A stretch of DNA of 64,000 bases from NCBI GenBank assembly GCA_905221605.1, contig CAJNDS010002419.1, positions 119,650-183,649 on the forward strand, written 5' to 3'. Below are positions 11,140 through 20,629 of the stretch, piece after piece (position 1 is the stretch's first letter; every line of letters begins with the position of its first letter). The position numbers and the translations under genes are program-made. The notes under the pieces were generated by a model. The model did no database searches, was not told the DNA's origin, and saw nothing but the letters and a program-made list of their open reading frames with translations. This DNA is from Symbiodinium natans (lineage: Eukaryota > Sar > Dinophyceae > Suessiales > Symbiodiniaceae).

Positions 11140-11252
11140 TAGGCTTTAGGCTTTAGGCTTTAGGCTTTAGGCTTTAGGCTTTAGGCTTTAGGCTTTAGGC
11201 TTTAGGCTTTAGGCTTTAGGCTTTAGGCTTTAGGCTTTAGGCTTTAGGCTTT
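11140..11252 (+). repeat. Homogeneous TTTAGGC variant telomere array
   Basis: About 16 perfect copies of TTTAGGC directly follow a TTTAGGG block. The abrupt switch and perfect homogeneity indicate recent expansion of a single variant unit. Confidence 0.9.
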
Positions 11253-11550
11253 GGATCCTTGAACCCCTAAGCCCCGTGCTTGTAGCCATCAGGGAGATGC
11301 CTCTGCATCTTCCTCCCCCCAGTGTAGGGTCTAGGGTTTAGGGTTTAGGGTTTAGGGTTTAGGGTTTAGGGTTTAGGGTTTATTGTTTAGGGTTTAGGGT
11401 TTGGAGTTCCTGTGCCCTGAGCCCTAAGGCAACGAAACCAAGCCCAAAGCCCTGAACCCTGCACCTCTAACCCCTCAACCCTAAACCCTAAACCCTAAAC
11501 CCTAAACCCTAAACCCTAAACCCTAAACCCTGGGCGGGAACAGCTCGCAG

Positions 11551-11604
11551 GATGCCGAAGCAGCCAGCCAGCGTGACCCGCCCGGCTCCGAAAGGGATCA
11601 GAAG
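11551..11604 (+). CDS. Exon candidate J (54 nt)
   Basis: Eighteen codons lie between CTCGCAG and AAG|GT and encode a charged peptide ending GSERDQK. CCCTAAA (11480-11530) lies on the left and TTTAGGG (11620-11645) on the right. It lacks RRAS but matches the size, phase and splice-site pattern of the RRAS exons. Confidence 0.4.
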
Positions 11605-12092
11605 GTTCGAAGGTTCGAAGGTTTAGGGTTTAGGGTTTAGGGTTAGGAGGTTTAGGGTTTAGGGTTTAGGGTTTTGGGTTTTGGGTTTTGGGGTTTAGGT
11701 TCTAGGGTTTAGGGGTGTAGGATTGTGGGGCTTTGGGTTCAGGGTTCTATAGGGTTCTACTGAGATTTACGTTTTAGGATGTTCAGGCTATGGAAAAAGG
11801 GCTCTAGGGTTCTGGATTTAGGGCTTTGTGGCATATGGTTTATTTGGGGGTTTTGAGCTTATCAAGTTTTGGGGTTTCAGGGTGTAGGGGGTTTATGTGG
11901 GTTCAGGGTTTAAGGGGTTTGGGGTTTTGGGGTGTTGGCCCTGCAATGAGTCAGTGCATGCGCGTCGCCAGACACCCAGAGGAACAGCAAAGGCTAGCCA
12001 GTGCAAGCGGAAAAGGCAAGATTTCCTGAAAGTTGCCCTAAACCCCCTAAACCCTAAAACCTAAACCCTAAACCCTAAACCAGCATTTTCAG

Positions 12093-12511
12093 GAAATGGT
12101 AGAGGCCGAGACCGAGACCGTGGTGGAGGAGCCGCAGCCGCCGCAGCCACTGATTGGCTCGCCCTTTGGGTGGGCGCACCGGATGCTGAACGAGGCTCGC
12201 CCCTGCACAGGACCTGGCTGACACAGGCGGTTCATGTGTCATCGCATTTCAGTGGAATTGGAGCACTGGAAGTGGCGGCGGAGTGCGTAAATGCTGCACT
12301 ACGGCAGGCGGCAACGGGCGGGTACCTGGTTACGACATCCTCGTGTGACATCCAGAAAGGGTGTCGAGCGATCCTTGCATCAAGGAACCCTTGCACGCAT
12401 TGCTATGGCGATATTCTGGACAACTTCATCTTGCCAAAGGGAGTTACGAAGAAGTCCCTCGAAAAGGAGGCCCTAAAGCCCGAGCCTCAAGCACCACGCC
12501 CAAGTCACTAA
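12093..12511 (+). pseudogene. Cytosine-5 DNA methyltransferase-like exon, frameshifted
   Basis: After GCATTTTCAG, one frame encodes an acidic, Pro-rich stretch leading to SPFGWAHRMLNEARPC (to about 12214). A one-base frame change then leads to VHVSSHFSGIGALEVAAE, a Cys-Asp (SSCDIQKGCRAIL) and a Gly-Asp-Ile (CYGDILDNF). From family knowledge these match catalytic motif I (FxGxG, SAM binding), motif II (acidic) and motif III of C5 cytosine methyltransferases. The catalytic Pro-Cys motif is not in this island. The frame break lies near 12214 and looks like a missing base. It is flanked by CCCTAAA on both sides (12050-12080; 12660 onward) and could be one damaged exon of a longer gene. Other SAM-dependent methyltransferases are possible. 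Confidence 0.45.
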
Positions 12512-13283
12512 AGGGGTGTACAACCCCCTCCCCCCCCGCCACCACCCAAACCCTTGAACCCAAAACCCAAAGAGTAAAAGCTGTAAACTCCATCAGTTCA
12601 GTCTCATAGTTCTAAACAACCCTAAACATGCGTCCCAAAACCCTCTAATTGCTAGTTTCCTAAACCTAAACCCTAAACCCTAATCCCTAAACCTACTCCC
12701 CAGACCCTGTAAACCCTAAACCCTAAACCCTAAACCCCTACATCTTTTCGCGTCTCAGGTCAAGGCCCAGGGTCGTCTCGGCAGCGGTGGCGATTGTCGA
12801 CGCCAACGCCGGCCCGAAGACGGGGCCCTGGAAGCCCTAAACCCCAAACCCCAAACCCTAAACCCCAAACCCCAAACCCCAAACCCCAAACCCTAAACCC
12901 TAAACCCTAAACCCTCATCCCAGAGTTCCAGGTCCTTAGGATGGTAGGGTTTGAGTCCCTAGAAACCTGGGGCCTTCGGTCGACTCGGGTCAAGTGGCTC
13001 TAGGGTTTAGGGTTTAGGGTTTAGGGTTTAGGGTTTAGGGTTTAGGGTTTAGGGTTTAGGGTTTAGGGTTTAGGGTTTAGGGTTTAGGGACCCCATTGGC
13101 CGGACTAGAGTGTAGGGGTGCGATTTGGACCCTTGCCCCTGAAGGGCTTGCTTTGGTTAAGTGTTGCATGGGTTTAGGGTTAGGGTTTAGGGTTTAGGGT
13201 TTAGGGTTTAGGGTTTAGGGTTTAGGGTTTAGGGTTTAGGGTTTAGGGAACTCTGCATCACCACTTCTGTTTGCGTCTTACAG

Positions 13284-13317
13284 TTCAAGCCAAAGCTGTC
13301 GATCGGGCCCGTGATGG
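13284..13317 (+). CDS. Exon candidate with strong acceptor
   Basis: A textbook acceptor (TTCTGTTTGCGTCTTACAG) precedes an open frame encoding FKPKLSIGPVM, ending at ATGG|GTAGCA. TTTAGGG arrays occupy 13000-13090 and 13170-13250 upstream; CCCTAAA begins at about 13360. The exon is short, and no family can be assigned. Confidence 0.35.
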
Positions 13318-14001
13318 GTAGCATAGGAGGATGTTATTGGCATTTTTTTGGACTTTGACCCCTAAACCCTAAACCCTAAACCCTAAACCCTGAACCCTAA
13401 ACCCCAAACCCCAAACCCTAAACCCTAAACCCTAAACCGCACAAACGCATGAAGCCTTATGAATCCCGGAGCCCTCAAGCCGAGCTCTGAAACCCGTCAT
13501 TCGGTTCACGAGCTTCGCCCATCCACTGATACCCAAACCCCATTTACTCAATGCCTAAAACCAGAACAGCTAGACTGGTTTAGGGTTTAGGATTTGGGGT
13601 TTAGGGTTTAGGGTTTAGGGTTCGAACCTGAAGTTTCTTCAGGCTTTCAGGCGAGTACCTTGCGTCTGGCACAAGCAACCTCTATACTACCTTCCCCCCC
13701 CCCCCCTCACCCCCTAGACCCCGATTCGCAAGCTCAAACGCATGCAAACCGTCGATAGATTTGGGATCATACACCCCCATGCTAGTCTACTCTCTCATAC
13801 TACAAGCTACGAGAAGGTACGTGGGCCCTTGGGACATTTCTCTTGTTCCCTTATTGGGTTGAAGAGGATCATAGCTAGGAATGTGTGTCGCGAGGGTTTT
13901 AAGGGCCGTCCTATGGGAATCATGTGGCCATGCTCCCTTTCACAGCTCAATTCTTCACACCCGAAACCCTAAACCCCAAACCCTAAACCATAAACCCTCA
14001 G

Positions 14002-14110
14002 ACAAGGCCGAGCGAGGAGGACTTCGTCCTCCTTCGGCCCCTGCCCTACGACCCCGTGCCTTGGGACGGCAGGGCGTCCCAGAAATTCTGCCAGTATGGA
14101 TTCAAAGGGG
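14002..14110 (+). CDS. Exon candidate, 36 codons
   Basis: After AAACCCTCAG, an open frame encodes a normal-composition peptide that includes PSEEDFVLLRPLPYDPVPWD and ends FCQYGFKG, where it meets G|GTTTAGGG. The GT donor is supplied by the first telomeric unit. CCCTAAA-type repeat precedes directly. This is one of the most protein-like islands, but I do not recognise the family. Confidence 0.45.
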
Positions 14111-14925
14111 GTTTAGGGTTTAGGGTTTAGGGTTTAGGGTTTAGGGTTTAGGGTTTAGGGCTGGGTGTACCCTAAACCCTACTTTGTTTCACCTAACTCC
14201 TAAGCCTCGTGACATGAAAGCAACCCGAAAGCCCGTATAAACCCTCTAAACCCTAACCCTAAACTCTCGTGCGACTCGAGGGGTATGTTCAGTCGTAGTT
14301 GGGGCTTAGAGCCTAACCGGGCTGACGTGTTACCCAGACCCCTCAGAGGATCCAGAAAGTAGAACCCCCAAAGAGTACTCCTGAACATGTACTAGGTCAT
14401 GTCCAGAAACCCTTAAAGGGATAAACCCAACCCTGAAACCCTAAGACCTTAAAGCCTTAAACCCTAAACCCTCAACCCTCAACCCTAACAGTCCCTAAAC
14501 CTTTAGCAGAGCCTAAGGCCATGGCCCCACTCGGAACCGTGCGGATTAGGGTTTAGGGTTTTGGGTTTGGGGTTTCCCGAAACCGTAAACTCTCGACATC
14601 TACACCCTCACACCTGGGAGGATTTTCAAGAGTAGAAGGCTTTAGAGTTTAAAGATGTCATAGCTATATAGAGTTGATAGCGAGGGTCTGGGACCTAGAG
14701 TTCAACGGCCCGCGGCGGGGGGTTTTTCTAGGTAAAGCCGAAGCCTTAAGGCAGACGCCCAAAACCCTACACCCTCAACCGGAATCGCTTCTCCTGTTAC
14801 GAGGGACCCTCTTGTTCCCCTAAACCCTAAACCCTAAACCCTAAACCCTAAACCCTAAACCCTAAACCCTAAACCCTAAACCCTAAACCCTAAACCCTAA
14901 ACCCTAAACCCTCCTGTTCCGAAGT

Positions 14926-15013
14926 CGGAGGTGAGAACCATCGTCAGAGGACAGACCGATTTGCGATTCTTGTGGCGGAGGGCTCCGCCCTGGGGAGCAA
15001 GTGGAGGTTTCTG
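14926..15013 (+). CDS. Exon candidate after long CCCTAAA array
   Basis: Immediately after the 14820-14912 CCCTAAA array, one frame reads KSEVRTIVRGQTDLRFLWRR and ends at TGA near 15011. A GAG|GTGAGA donor-like site occurs at about 14931, so this may instead be the end of one exon and the start of an intron. Confidence is low. Confidence 0.25.
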
Positions 15014-15217
15014 ACATTAGGGGTACCTTGTCTAGGTTCCTATTATGAGGGGAAAATCGTACTATTTTGGGGTGCACATTTGAGTTCCCCCTATTTCGTT
15101 AACCCTCCAGATGAACCCTGCAAGGGTTTAGGGTTCAAGGCGTAAGGTTTAGGGCTGCATTGACTTCCTTGAGCTCTGTACCTTCTGCTAGGAATCAGCT
15201 GCGCGATTTCGATATAT

Positions 15218-15330
15218 CCCAGAGGGTCGATTTGTAGTACTATTTATGGAATTAGGTACCCCAAAAACCCTATTTAGTATGGTTTTTGGGTACCTGATTC
15301 TATAGTAGTAATACAAATGGACCCTCTGGG
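15218..15330. repeat. Foldback hairpin element, about 113 bp
   Basis: The left arm CCCAGAGGGTCGATTTGTAG... (15218 onward) and the right arm ending ACAAATGGACCCTCTGGG (15330) are near-perfect complements over about 50 bases each, including GGTACCCCAAAAACC/GGTTTTTGGGTACC at the loop side. A MITE-like or self-complementary intronic element is likely. Confidence 0.85.
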
Positions 15331-15641
15331 TATGGTTCCCCCTAAGGTCCCCTACAAGGGTTCCTCCTTTAGCCCTTTGATTCGTCCCCAAGAGATACAC
15401 ATTGGGGATCATGGGTTCCCCTACTACCCCTCTCTATACAACCCCCGCTAGCTTCCACCCAGATTAAGGCTATTTTGGGAGAGTTAAGCTTTGTCACGGA
15501 TATTGGGGGGGGAACCTACGGGAGTGAGGGGTAGCCCTAAGCCCTAAACCCTAAACCCTAGCCCCTAAACCCTAAACCCTAAACCCTAAGCCCTAAGCCC
15601 TAAACCCTAAACCCTAAACCCTAAACCCTAACAAGCCTCAG

Positions 15642-15695
15642 ACTGCCAAAAGGAGCTTCATCTACAAGGGCAGCGTCTTCGTGGCCGCGCGCTGA
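15642..15695 (+). CDS. Possible terminal exon (54 nt including stop)
   Basis: After GCCTCAG, seventeen codons encode RSFIYKGSVFVAAR at their end, followed by TGA (15693-15695). Including the stop it is exactly 54 nt, like candidates A-C, I and J. The CCCTAAA array ends just upstream (15630). It could be the 3-prime end of a gene in this array. Confidence 0.4.
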   Translation, partial: TAKRSFIYKGSVFVAAR

Positions 15696-16165
15696 GCCAT
15701 GTGTGTTTCTCAAAACCCTCCAGGTCCTGCAGACCCTAAGCAGGGTTGAGGGTCTAGGTTTTCTAAGACCGGGAGTAGGCCCTTTTTTCCTTTTTTTAGG
15801 GTTGGGGTTCCCTTATAATCTCCTTAAAACCAAAAAGGGCACCCTTTTCATTCCTAGGTTAATATCGGGTCTAGGGTTTGGGTATAGCCTACTCAAACTT
15901 TGATGCTAAACCCCGAGCCACTCTAAACCCCACCCTAAGCCTGCTGTCATGATCAAAGCTTCCGCTTCTTCACTTCCGACGGTGGAGCAGGCCCTAAACC
16001 CCCAAACCGTAAACCCCAAGCTAACCCCAAACCCTAAACCCCAAACCCCCAACCCTAAACCCCAAACCCTAAACCCCAAACCCTAAACCCCAAACCCGTA
16101 AACCCTAAACCCCAAACCCCAAACCCCAAACCCTAAACCCTAAACCCTAAGCCCTTGCGCCGAAG

Positions 16166-16206
16166 CCCTGAAGGAGCACTGGGCCAGCAAGCTGAAGAAA
16201 TGGCCG
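16166..16206 (+). CDS. Exon candidate with GT donor in telomeric repeat
   Basis: Between CGAAG and G|GTTTAGGG an open frame encodes ALKEHWASKLKKWP-like residues with helix-forming composition. CCCTAAA/CCCCAAA repeats precede (15995-16150), and TTTAGGG follows from the donor itself. No family is recognised. Confidence 0.35.
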
Positions 16207-16394
16207 GTTTAGGGTTAGGGTTTGGGGTTTAGGGTTTAGGGTTTAAGGTTTAGGGTTTAGGGTTTAGGGTTTGGGGTTTAGGGTTTATAGGGTTTAGGGG
16301 AGTTCGTCTTGAAACTTACTCCTGCGGGGAAGAAAGTGGTGGCACGACAAGGGACAAGAAGTCCAGGAAGCTTGTGAGCTAGAGGCTACAGCAG

Positions 16395-16457
16395 GGGTGG
16401 GCTCCGCTGTGGCGCACCCTGGGCTACGTCAACGACGTGGACGACCGTACCCCCGAG
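16395..16457 (+). CDS. Exon candidate (63 nt, phase 0-0)
   Basis: Twenty-one codons lie between CTACAGCAG and GAG|GT and encode a globular-looking peptide ending LGYVNDVDDRTPE. CCCTAAA-like repeats start at about 16470. A neighbouring open stretch at 16311-16365 reads EFVLKLTPAGKKVVAR in another frame and may be a separate exon. Unknown product. Confidence 0.4.
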
Positions 16458-16857
16458 GTCTCAACCCCCAAACCCTAAACCCGAAACCCGAAATCCGAAA
16501 CCCTAGACCCTAAACCCTTTACCCAGATAAATGGGAAGCCCGGCTGGCTATCGGGTGAAGGGCTTAGGGTTTCGGGTGCAGGGTCTGGGGTCTGGAGTTG
16601 TGGTATCAGCTGAGCGCACAATTCTTTGAGGCTTATGGTACGGTTTTAAGTACGTGGCCCCTGAAGCACCATAGGCTGTACATCGCCCAGCTTCTAAACT
16701 CCCAAACGCCAGACTAACCTCCACAACCGACACGAACCCTTAACCCTAGCCCCCTCTAGCCCGACAACAAAAACAAGAAGGAACGAATAAAACTCTCGTT
16801 CCTGATGCTCCCTAAACCCGAAACCCTAAACCCTAAACCCTAAACCTACAAATCCAG

Positions 16858-16887
16858 CAGGTCCCCATGCTCGCCTTTAGCAGCAAG
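16858..16887 (+). CDS. Exon candidate (30 nt)
   Basis: Ten codons, QVPMLAFSSK, lie between AATCCAG and AAG|GC. CCCTAAA precedes (16805-16845) and a TTTAGGG array follows (17025-17092). Very short; kept because its boundaries and phase match the other islands. Confidence 0.3.
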
Positions 16888-18407
16888 GCGGCCGAAGGCC
16901 AGCGAGTTCCCGTTATCCTACTGTTGTGATGATGTTCGTGATTTAGCCGAGGGCAAGGAGAGAGATTTTGCCCAGGCTATTTGAGGAAGTCCAGGCGCAA
17001 AGCCCTGAAGCCGTCATCGGAGTAGGGTTTAGGGTTTAGGGTTTAGGGTTTAGGGTTTAGGGTTTAGGGTTTAGGGTTTAGGGTTTAGGGTTTCGAGCTG
17101 CGAAGCGGAGAGTCTCTGGAAACTAGGATGCCCACAGCTGCCCTTACACTTTCTTGTCAGGGGCCAGGCAACCCCAAATTATCCAAAGTAGTAGGAATGA
17201 CCCTAAACCCTAAACCCTAAACCCTAAACCCTAAACCCTAAACCCTAGGGACTCAGATCAAACAGCCTACTGCATCTGGCAGAACCCCATAGGAGGGTGT
17301 TAACTTGATCCGAGCCTTTGGGATTCTCAAATGAGGGTTGGGGGGGCCTTCAGAAAATGTAGTCCTAGGGCTCTTGGCATCGTTGCAAAGCTTAGGCTCT
17401 AAGACCCTAGACCCTAAACCTAATGGACCTAATTACACACTAAACCCCAAACCCTCCTCAGGCACCTCTGCAAAGAGCGAAGTTCAGGAAAGCAAGGAGG
17501 CTTCCTTCACGGGGGGGAGGGGGGGGTGGAGAGACGCCCCAACCCTTAAAAACCTCTACAGCCGATAAGCCGATAAGGTCAGAAACCATATTTTGGTAAG
17601 CGCTAAACACCCGAAGCCCTCAACCCTTGCCACTCTTTACCCAGCCCTGTAAACCCCTACACCTTGAACAAATGATCCCTAAGCACACCACTTGGTTTAG
17701 GGTTTCGGGGCTTCGGGGGGCCTAGGGGCTCTAGGGAGTTTAGTGGGGTCTAGCAGATTGAGGGGGTTTAGGGGGTTCAGATATGGGTACTGGGTACAGG
17801 TAGGGGGTTTAGGGGGTTTCAAGGTTATTAGGAGACAGTCGGTCCCCGAACCCTAAAGCCTCGCGGCTGAAAACCCTAAAGCCCCAAACGAACCCTAAGC
17901 CCTGAAGCCCAAAAAGCAACAAGACCCCTTAACACCTCCAGAATCAAGGGACCAAAGGAGGGACCCTTATAAGGGACTCTGTAGGGGTTATGTAGGGCTT
18001 TGCAAAGGGAATAATATTAAGGGTCCCTTCGAGGGTCCCTCCTTATACCCCTCAACAGAAGGCTTCGCACGCCTTCAACGGCCAACATTGGTAATAAAGG
18101 AAAGCCTCAAACCCATTAGCCCCCAAGGCCCTAAGCCCCCAAGCCCCCAAGCCCTGAACCGCAAACCCTAAACCCACAAACCCTGAACCGCAAACCCTAA
18201 GCCCACAAAACCTGAACCCCCAACCCTAAACCCTAAACCCCTAAACCCTAAGTCCCCCAAAACCCCTAAACCCCTCAGGACGTACGGCAAGGAAAAGGCT
18301 GGAAGGTGGTCAAGAGCAAGGCCGCTTGGATGGTTTTAGGGTTTTAGGGCTTGGGTTTAGGGTTTGGGGTTTAGGGTTATAGGCTGTGGTGGGGTGGTGG
18401 GGGGAGG

Positions 18408-18408
<1 letters not shown>

Positions 18409-18461
<53 letters not shown>

Positions 18462-18494
18462 GGGGGTGGGGTGGGGGGGGGGGGGGGGGGGGGG
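18409..18494 (+). repeat. Poly-G tract
   Basis: An uninterrupted run of about 52 G (18409-18460) is followed after a short A/T-interrupted stretch by another run of about 22 G (18473-18494). The proline- and glycine-only open frames here are artefacts. A second tract of about 36 G lies at 20217-20252. Assembled lengths may be unreliable. Confidence 0.9.
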
Positions 18495-19134
18495 AAAGCT
18501 CACTGGTATTTTGGAGGTTGGGGCGAAGGAACATAGGGTTTGGGGATTAGGGCTTAGGCCGCATCGTCGCACATCAGCTTGTTGCATGCGAGGTGTCCCA
18601 TTGAAGGGTTCGGTTCGGGAGGCCATAGCGTGACTTGAGGCTGTGACGTCGTAAGATTCGATTCGGGATTCGGGCCTCACGGGTCTCACGGCTTAAAGGG
18701 CATGCATGCATGTATTCTGCGACTATGCGTGCAATTGCTTTCAGAGGCGCTGCTGGTGGGGTTACCCTAAACACGCTCATCACACAAAACCTGAACTTTT
18801 CTGCCGATACATCAAGCTGGGGTGTGGGAACCGGCCACTTATGCTTTTTGCCTTGTCGACCAGTTGTGCGCTCTCCAAAGCTTTGCCATCGCATGCATGG
18901 GCCATCATGGGGAGGATGTTTATGAAAGCTCCTGGCGCGTTGCCTGGGGGCAAATTCGAGGTCTACAAGTCTTGGAGCTGTCTTGCGGAATCTGTGGGCG
19001 GTAGGAGATGGCGGCCGCGTGGGACAGACGCTCCAGCGGCTATGAAAGATGCGGTTTAGGGTTTAGGGTTTAGGGTTTAGGGTTTAGGGTTTAGGGTTTA
19101 GGGTTTAGGGTTTAGGGTTTAGGGTTTAGGACAG

Positions 19135-19219
19135 CCGCAATTCCAACAACACCGATTCAGCCCATTGGCCGCCGCCGGGATTCAACCTCATCATCTGCCT
19201 GCCCGTGCCGAAGCCGCAG
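19135..19219 (+). CDS. Exon candidate downstream of TTTAGGG array
   Basis: A long TTTAGGG array ends with GGACAG, followed by an open frame with normal protein composition including HWPPPGFNLIICLPVPKPQ, ending CAG|GT. Here the G-strand array lies upstream of the exon, opposite to the usual order. The island just before the array (to 19052, ending GATGCG|GTTTAGGG) may be the preceding exon, in which case the array lies within an intron. Confidence 0.4.
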
Positions 19220-20216
19220 GTGCAACTCGTTGAGCCCTTAAGAGGGAGTCCTTCTGAACCCTCTTCTGGGTTCTCTTAAACAGGGACCTTCTTCAGAGGG
19301 TCTGTATCCCCAAGGGTCCCCCTAATCCTGTCCCCTGAGTCTGCACAGCAATCAATGCTATAAGCCTAGCCGCGTAGATTTCTCCGACACGGTCTCATAC
19401 TGAATGCGCCCAAGGCAAGCATCATGATGAGCGCTTCGCAACTCACCACTTCGATGGTTGAACTGTCAAGTCCTGGCTATGCAAGGGTTTTGGATTCAAG
19501 GGTTTGGGGCATGACGGCTTGAGGGATTCTAGAACAGACGATTTTAAGGGTCCCCTAAACCCTAAACCCTAAACCCTAAACCCTTAACCCTAAACCCTAA
19601 ACCCTAAACCCTAAACCCTAAACCCTAAACCTTCAGTGGGTTTAGGGTGTTTCTGGACAGGCCACAACAGAGCCCTGAATCGGAAGCCCGAAGCCCTTCT
19701 CTGAGCAGAGCCCATGCCTCAGAGAAGCGCCTCAGGTGGTGGGTGGCGCTATGAAGGCAGATTGACGTGCAGATCCCCAGTTGCGGGGGTTTGGGTTTTG
19801 GGTTTGGGGCTTAGGGTTTAGGGTTTAGGATTTTGGGTTATTGGTTTTGGGTTTGGGGTTCGCGGTTTTGGTTTGAGGGTTTAGGGCTTAGGGTTTAGGT
19901 ACGGGGCCGGGTGGGACGGCGTTGTTCTCAAGCTAGGGTTCAGGGTACTTATAGCCCAATTACAAGTGTAGTTATTAGTTACCCACTTCTAAGCCCCTTA
20001 AGTACCCGAAAAGGGCTTTAATTGGGCTAAATGTACAGTTTACATTGGGTTACTACGTACCATGAACCTCCAAGTAGGGTTTAGGTTTCAAGGGTCGGTG
20101 TGTTGTGGAGTTTGATTATTAAAGACTTCGGGTCCAGGGAGGAGCGACGGACCGACACTCCCTCAACAACATGCCCTCGGACTTTTAGGGAACTCTGGGT
20201 TTCTTAGCTATGGGCG

Positions 20217-20217
20217 G

Positions 20218-20253
<36 letters not shown>

Positions 20254-20433
20254 GGGGGTGGGAGAGAGGGGTATATGTATAGAGTTAAAAGTGAAGTTGT
20301 CACTGTAAATGAATAATCAAAAAAACATATCAATATGTATATATATATATGTATATGTATATATATATATGTGGCCGAGACCTTTAGGGTCTATTTCACG
20401 GCTGGTTCTTCTTTCAATAGTAGTGCAATAATA

Positions 20434-20464
<31 letters not shown>

Positions 20465-20600
20465 TATTATGAGTATAATAATACTGACCGTAATTGTAAT
20501 AGGAATAATAATAGTACTAGTAATAGTAATAGGAATAGGAATAGTAATAATACTAGAAATAGTATTAGTAGTAGTAACAGTAATAGTGAAGGTTTGGTCT
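20217..20600. repeat. Poly-G, TA and trinucleotide microsatellites
   Basis: Poly-G (20217-20252), alternating TATATG/GTATAT (20335-20372), and AAT/TAG-type trinucleotide repeats (20425-20590) occur in succession. They mark the change from telomere-rich to GAGCTC-rich DNA. No gene is seen. Confidence 0.9.
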
Positions 20601-20629
20601 GTGTGTGCACCGGCGCCAGCAAGTGCAGC

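Larger units (their letters stand above)
480..20100. repeat. Interstitial telomere-type repeat landscape (TTTAGGG/CCCTAAA)
   Basis: Dozens of tandem blocks of the plant/alveolate-type telomere heptamer occur in both orientations. C-strand blocks include 495-548, 1195-1300, 2580-2612, 5565-5640, 6350-6465, 9215-9310, 13360-13437, 14820-14912 and 17200-17245. G-strand blocks include 1387-1480, 3740-3785, 4862-4950, 5295-5355, 6568-6740, 7557-7670, 13000-13090, 13170-13250, 17025-17092 and 19050-19130. Blocks are separated by unique islands of tens to hundreds of bases. The dominant order is C-strand block, island, G-strand block, which a single chromosome end would not produce. The islands are described separately as exon candidates. 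Confidence 0.95.

Noticed and set aside
12759-12835. Exon candidate VKAQGRLGSGGDC
   Set aside because: Both strands give plausible peptides, no clear donor is present and CCCTAAA lies on both sides, so strand and exon status cannot be decided.
18310-18689. Long proline-rich or glycine-rich open frames
   Set aside because: They are translations of the poly-G tract and change with its assembled length.
1-20100. The window as a true chromosome end
   Set aside because: Telomere-type blocks occur in both orientations, are separated by unique islands, and recur at 62.2 kb; a terminal telomere would be one oriented array.
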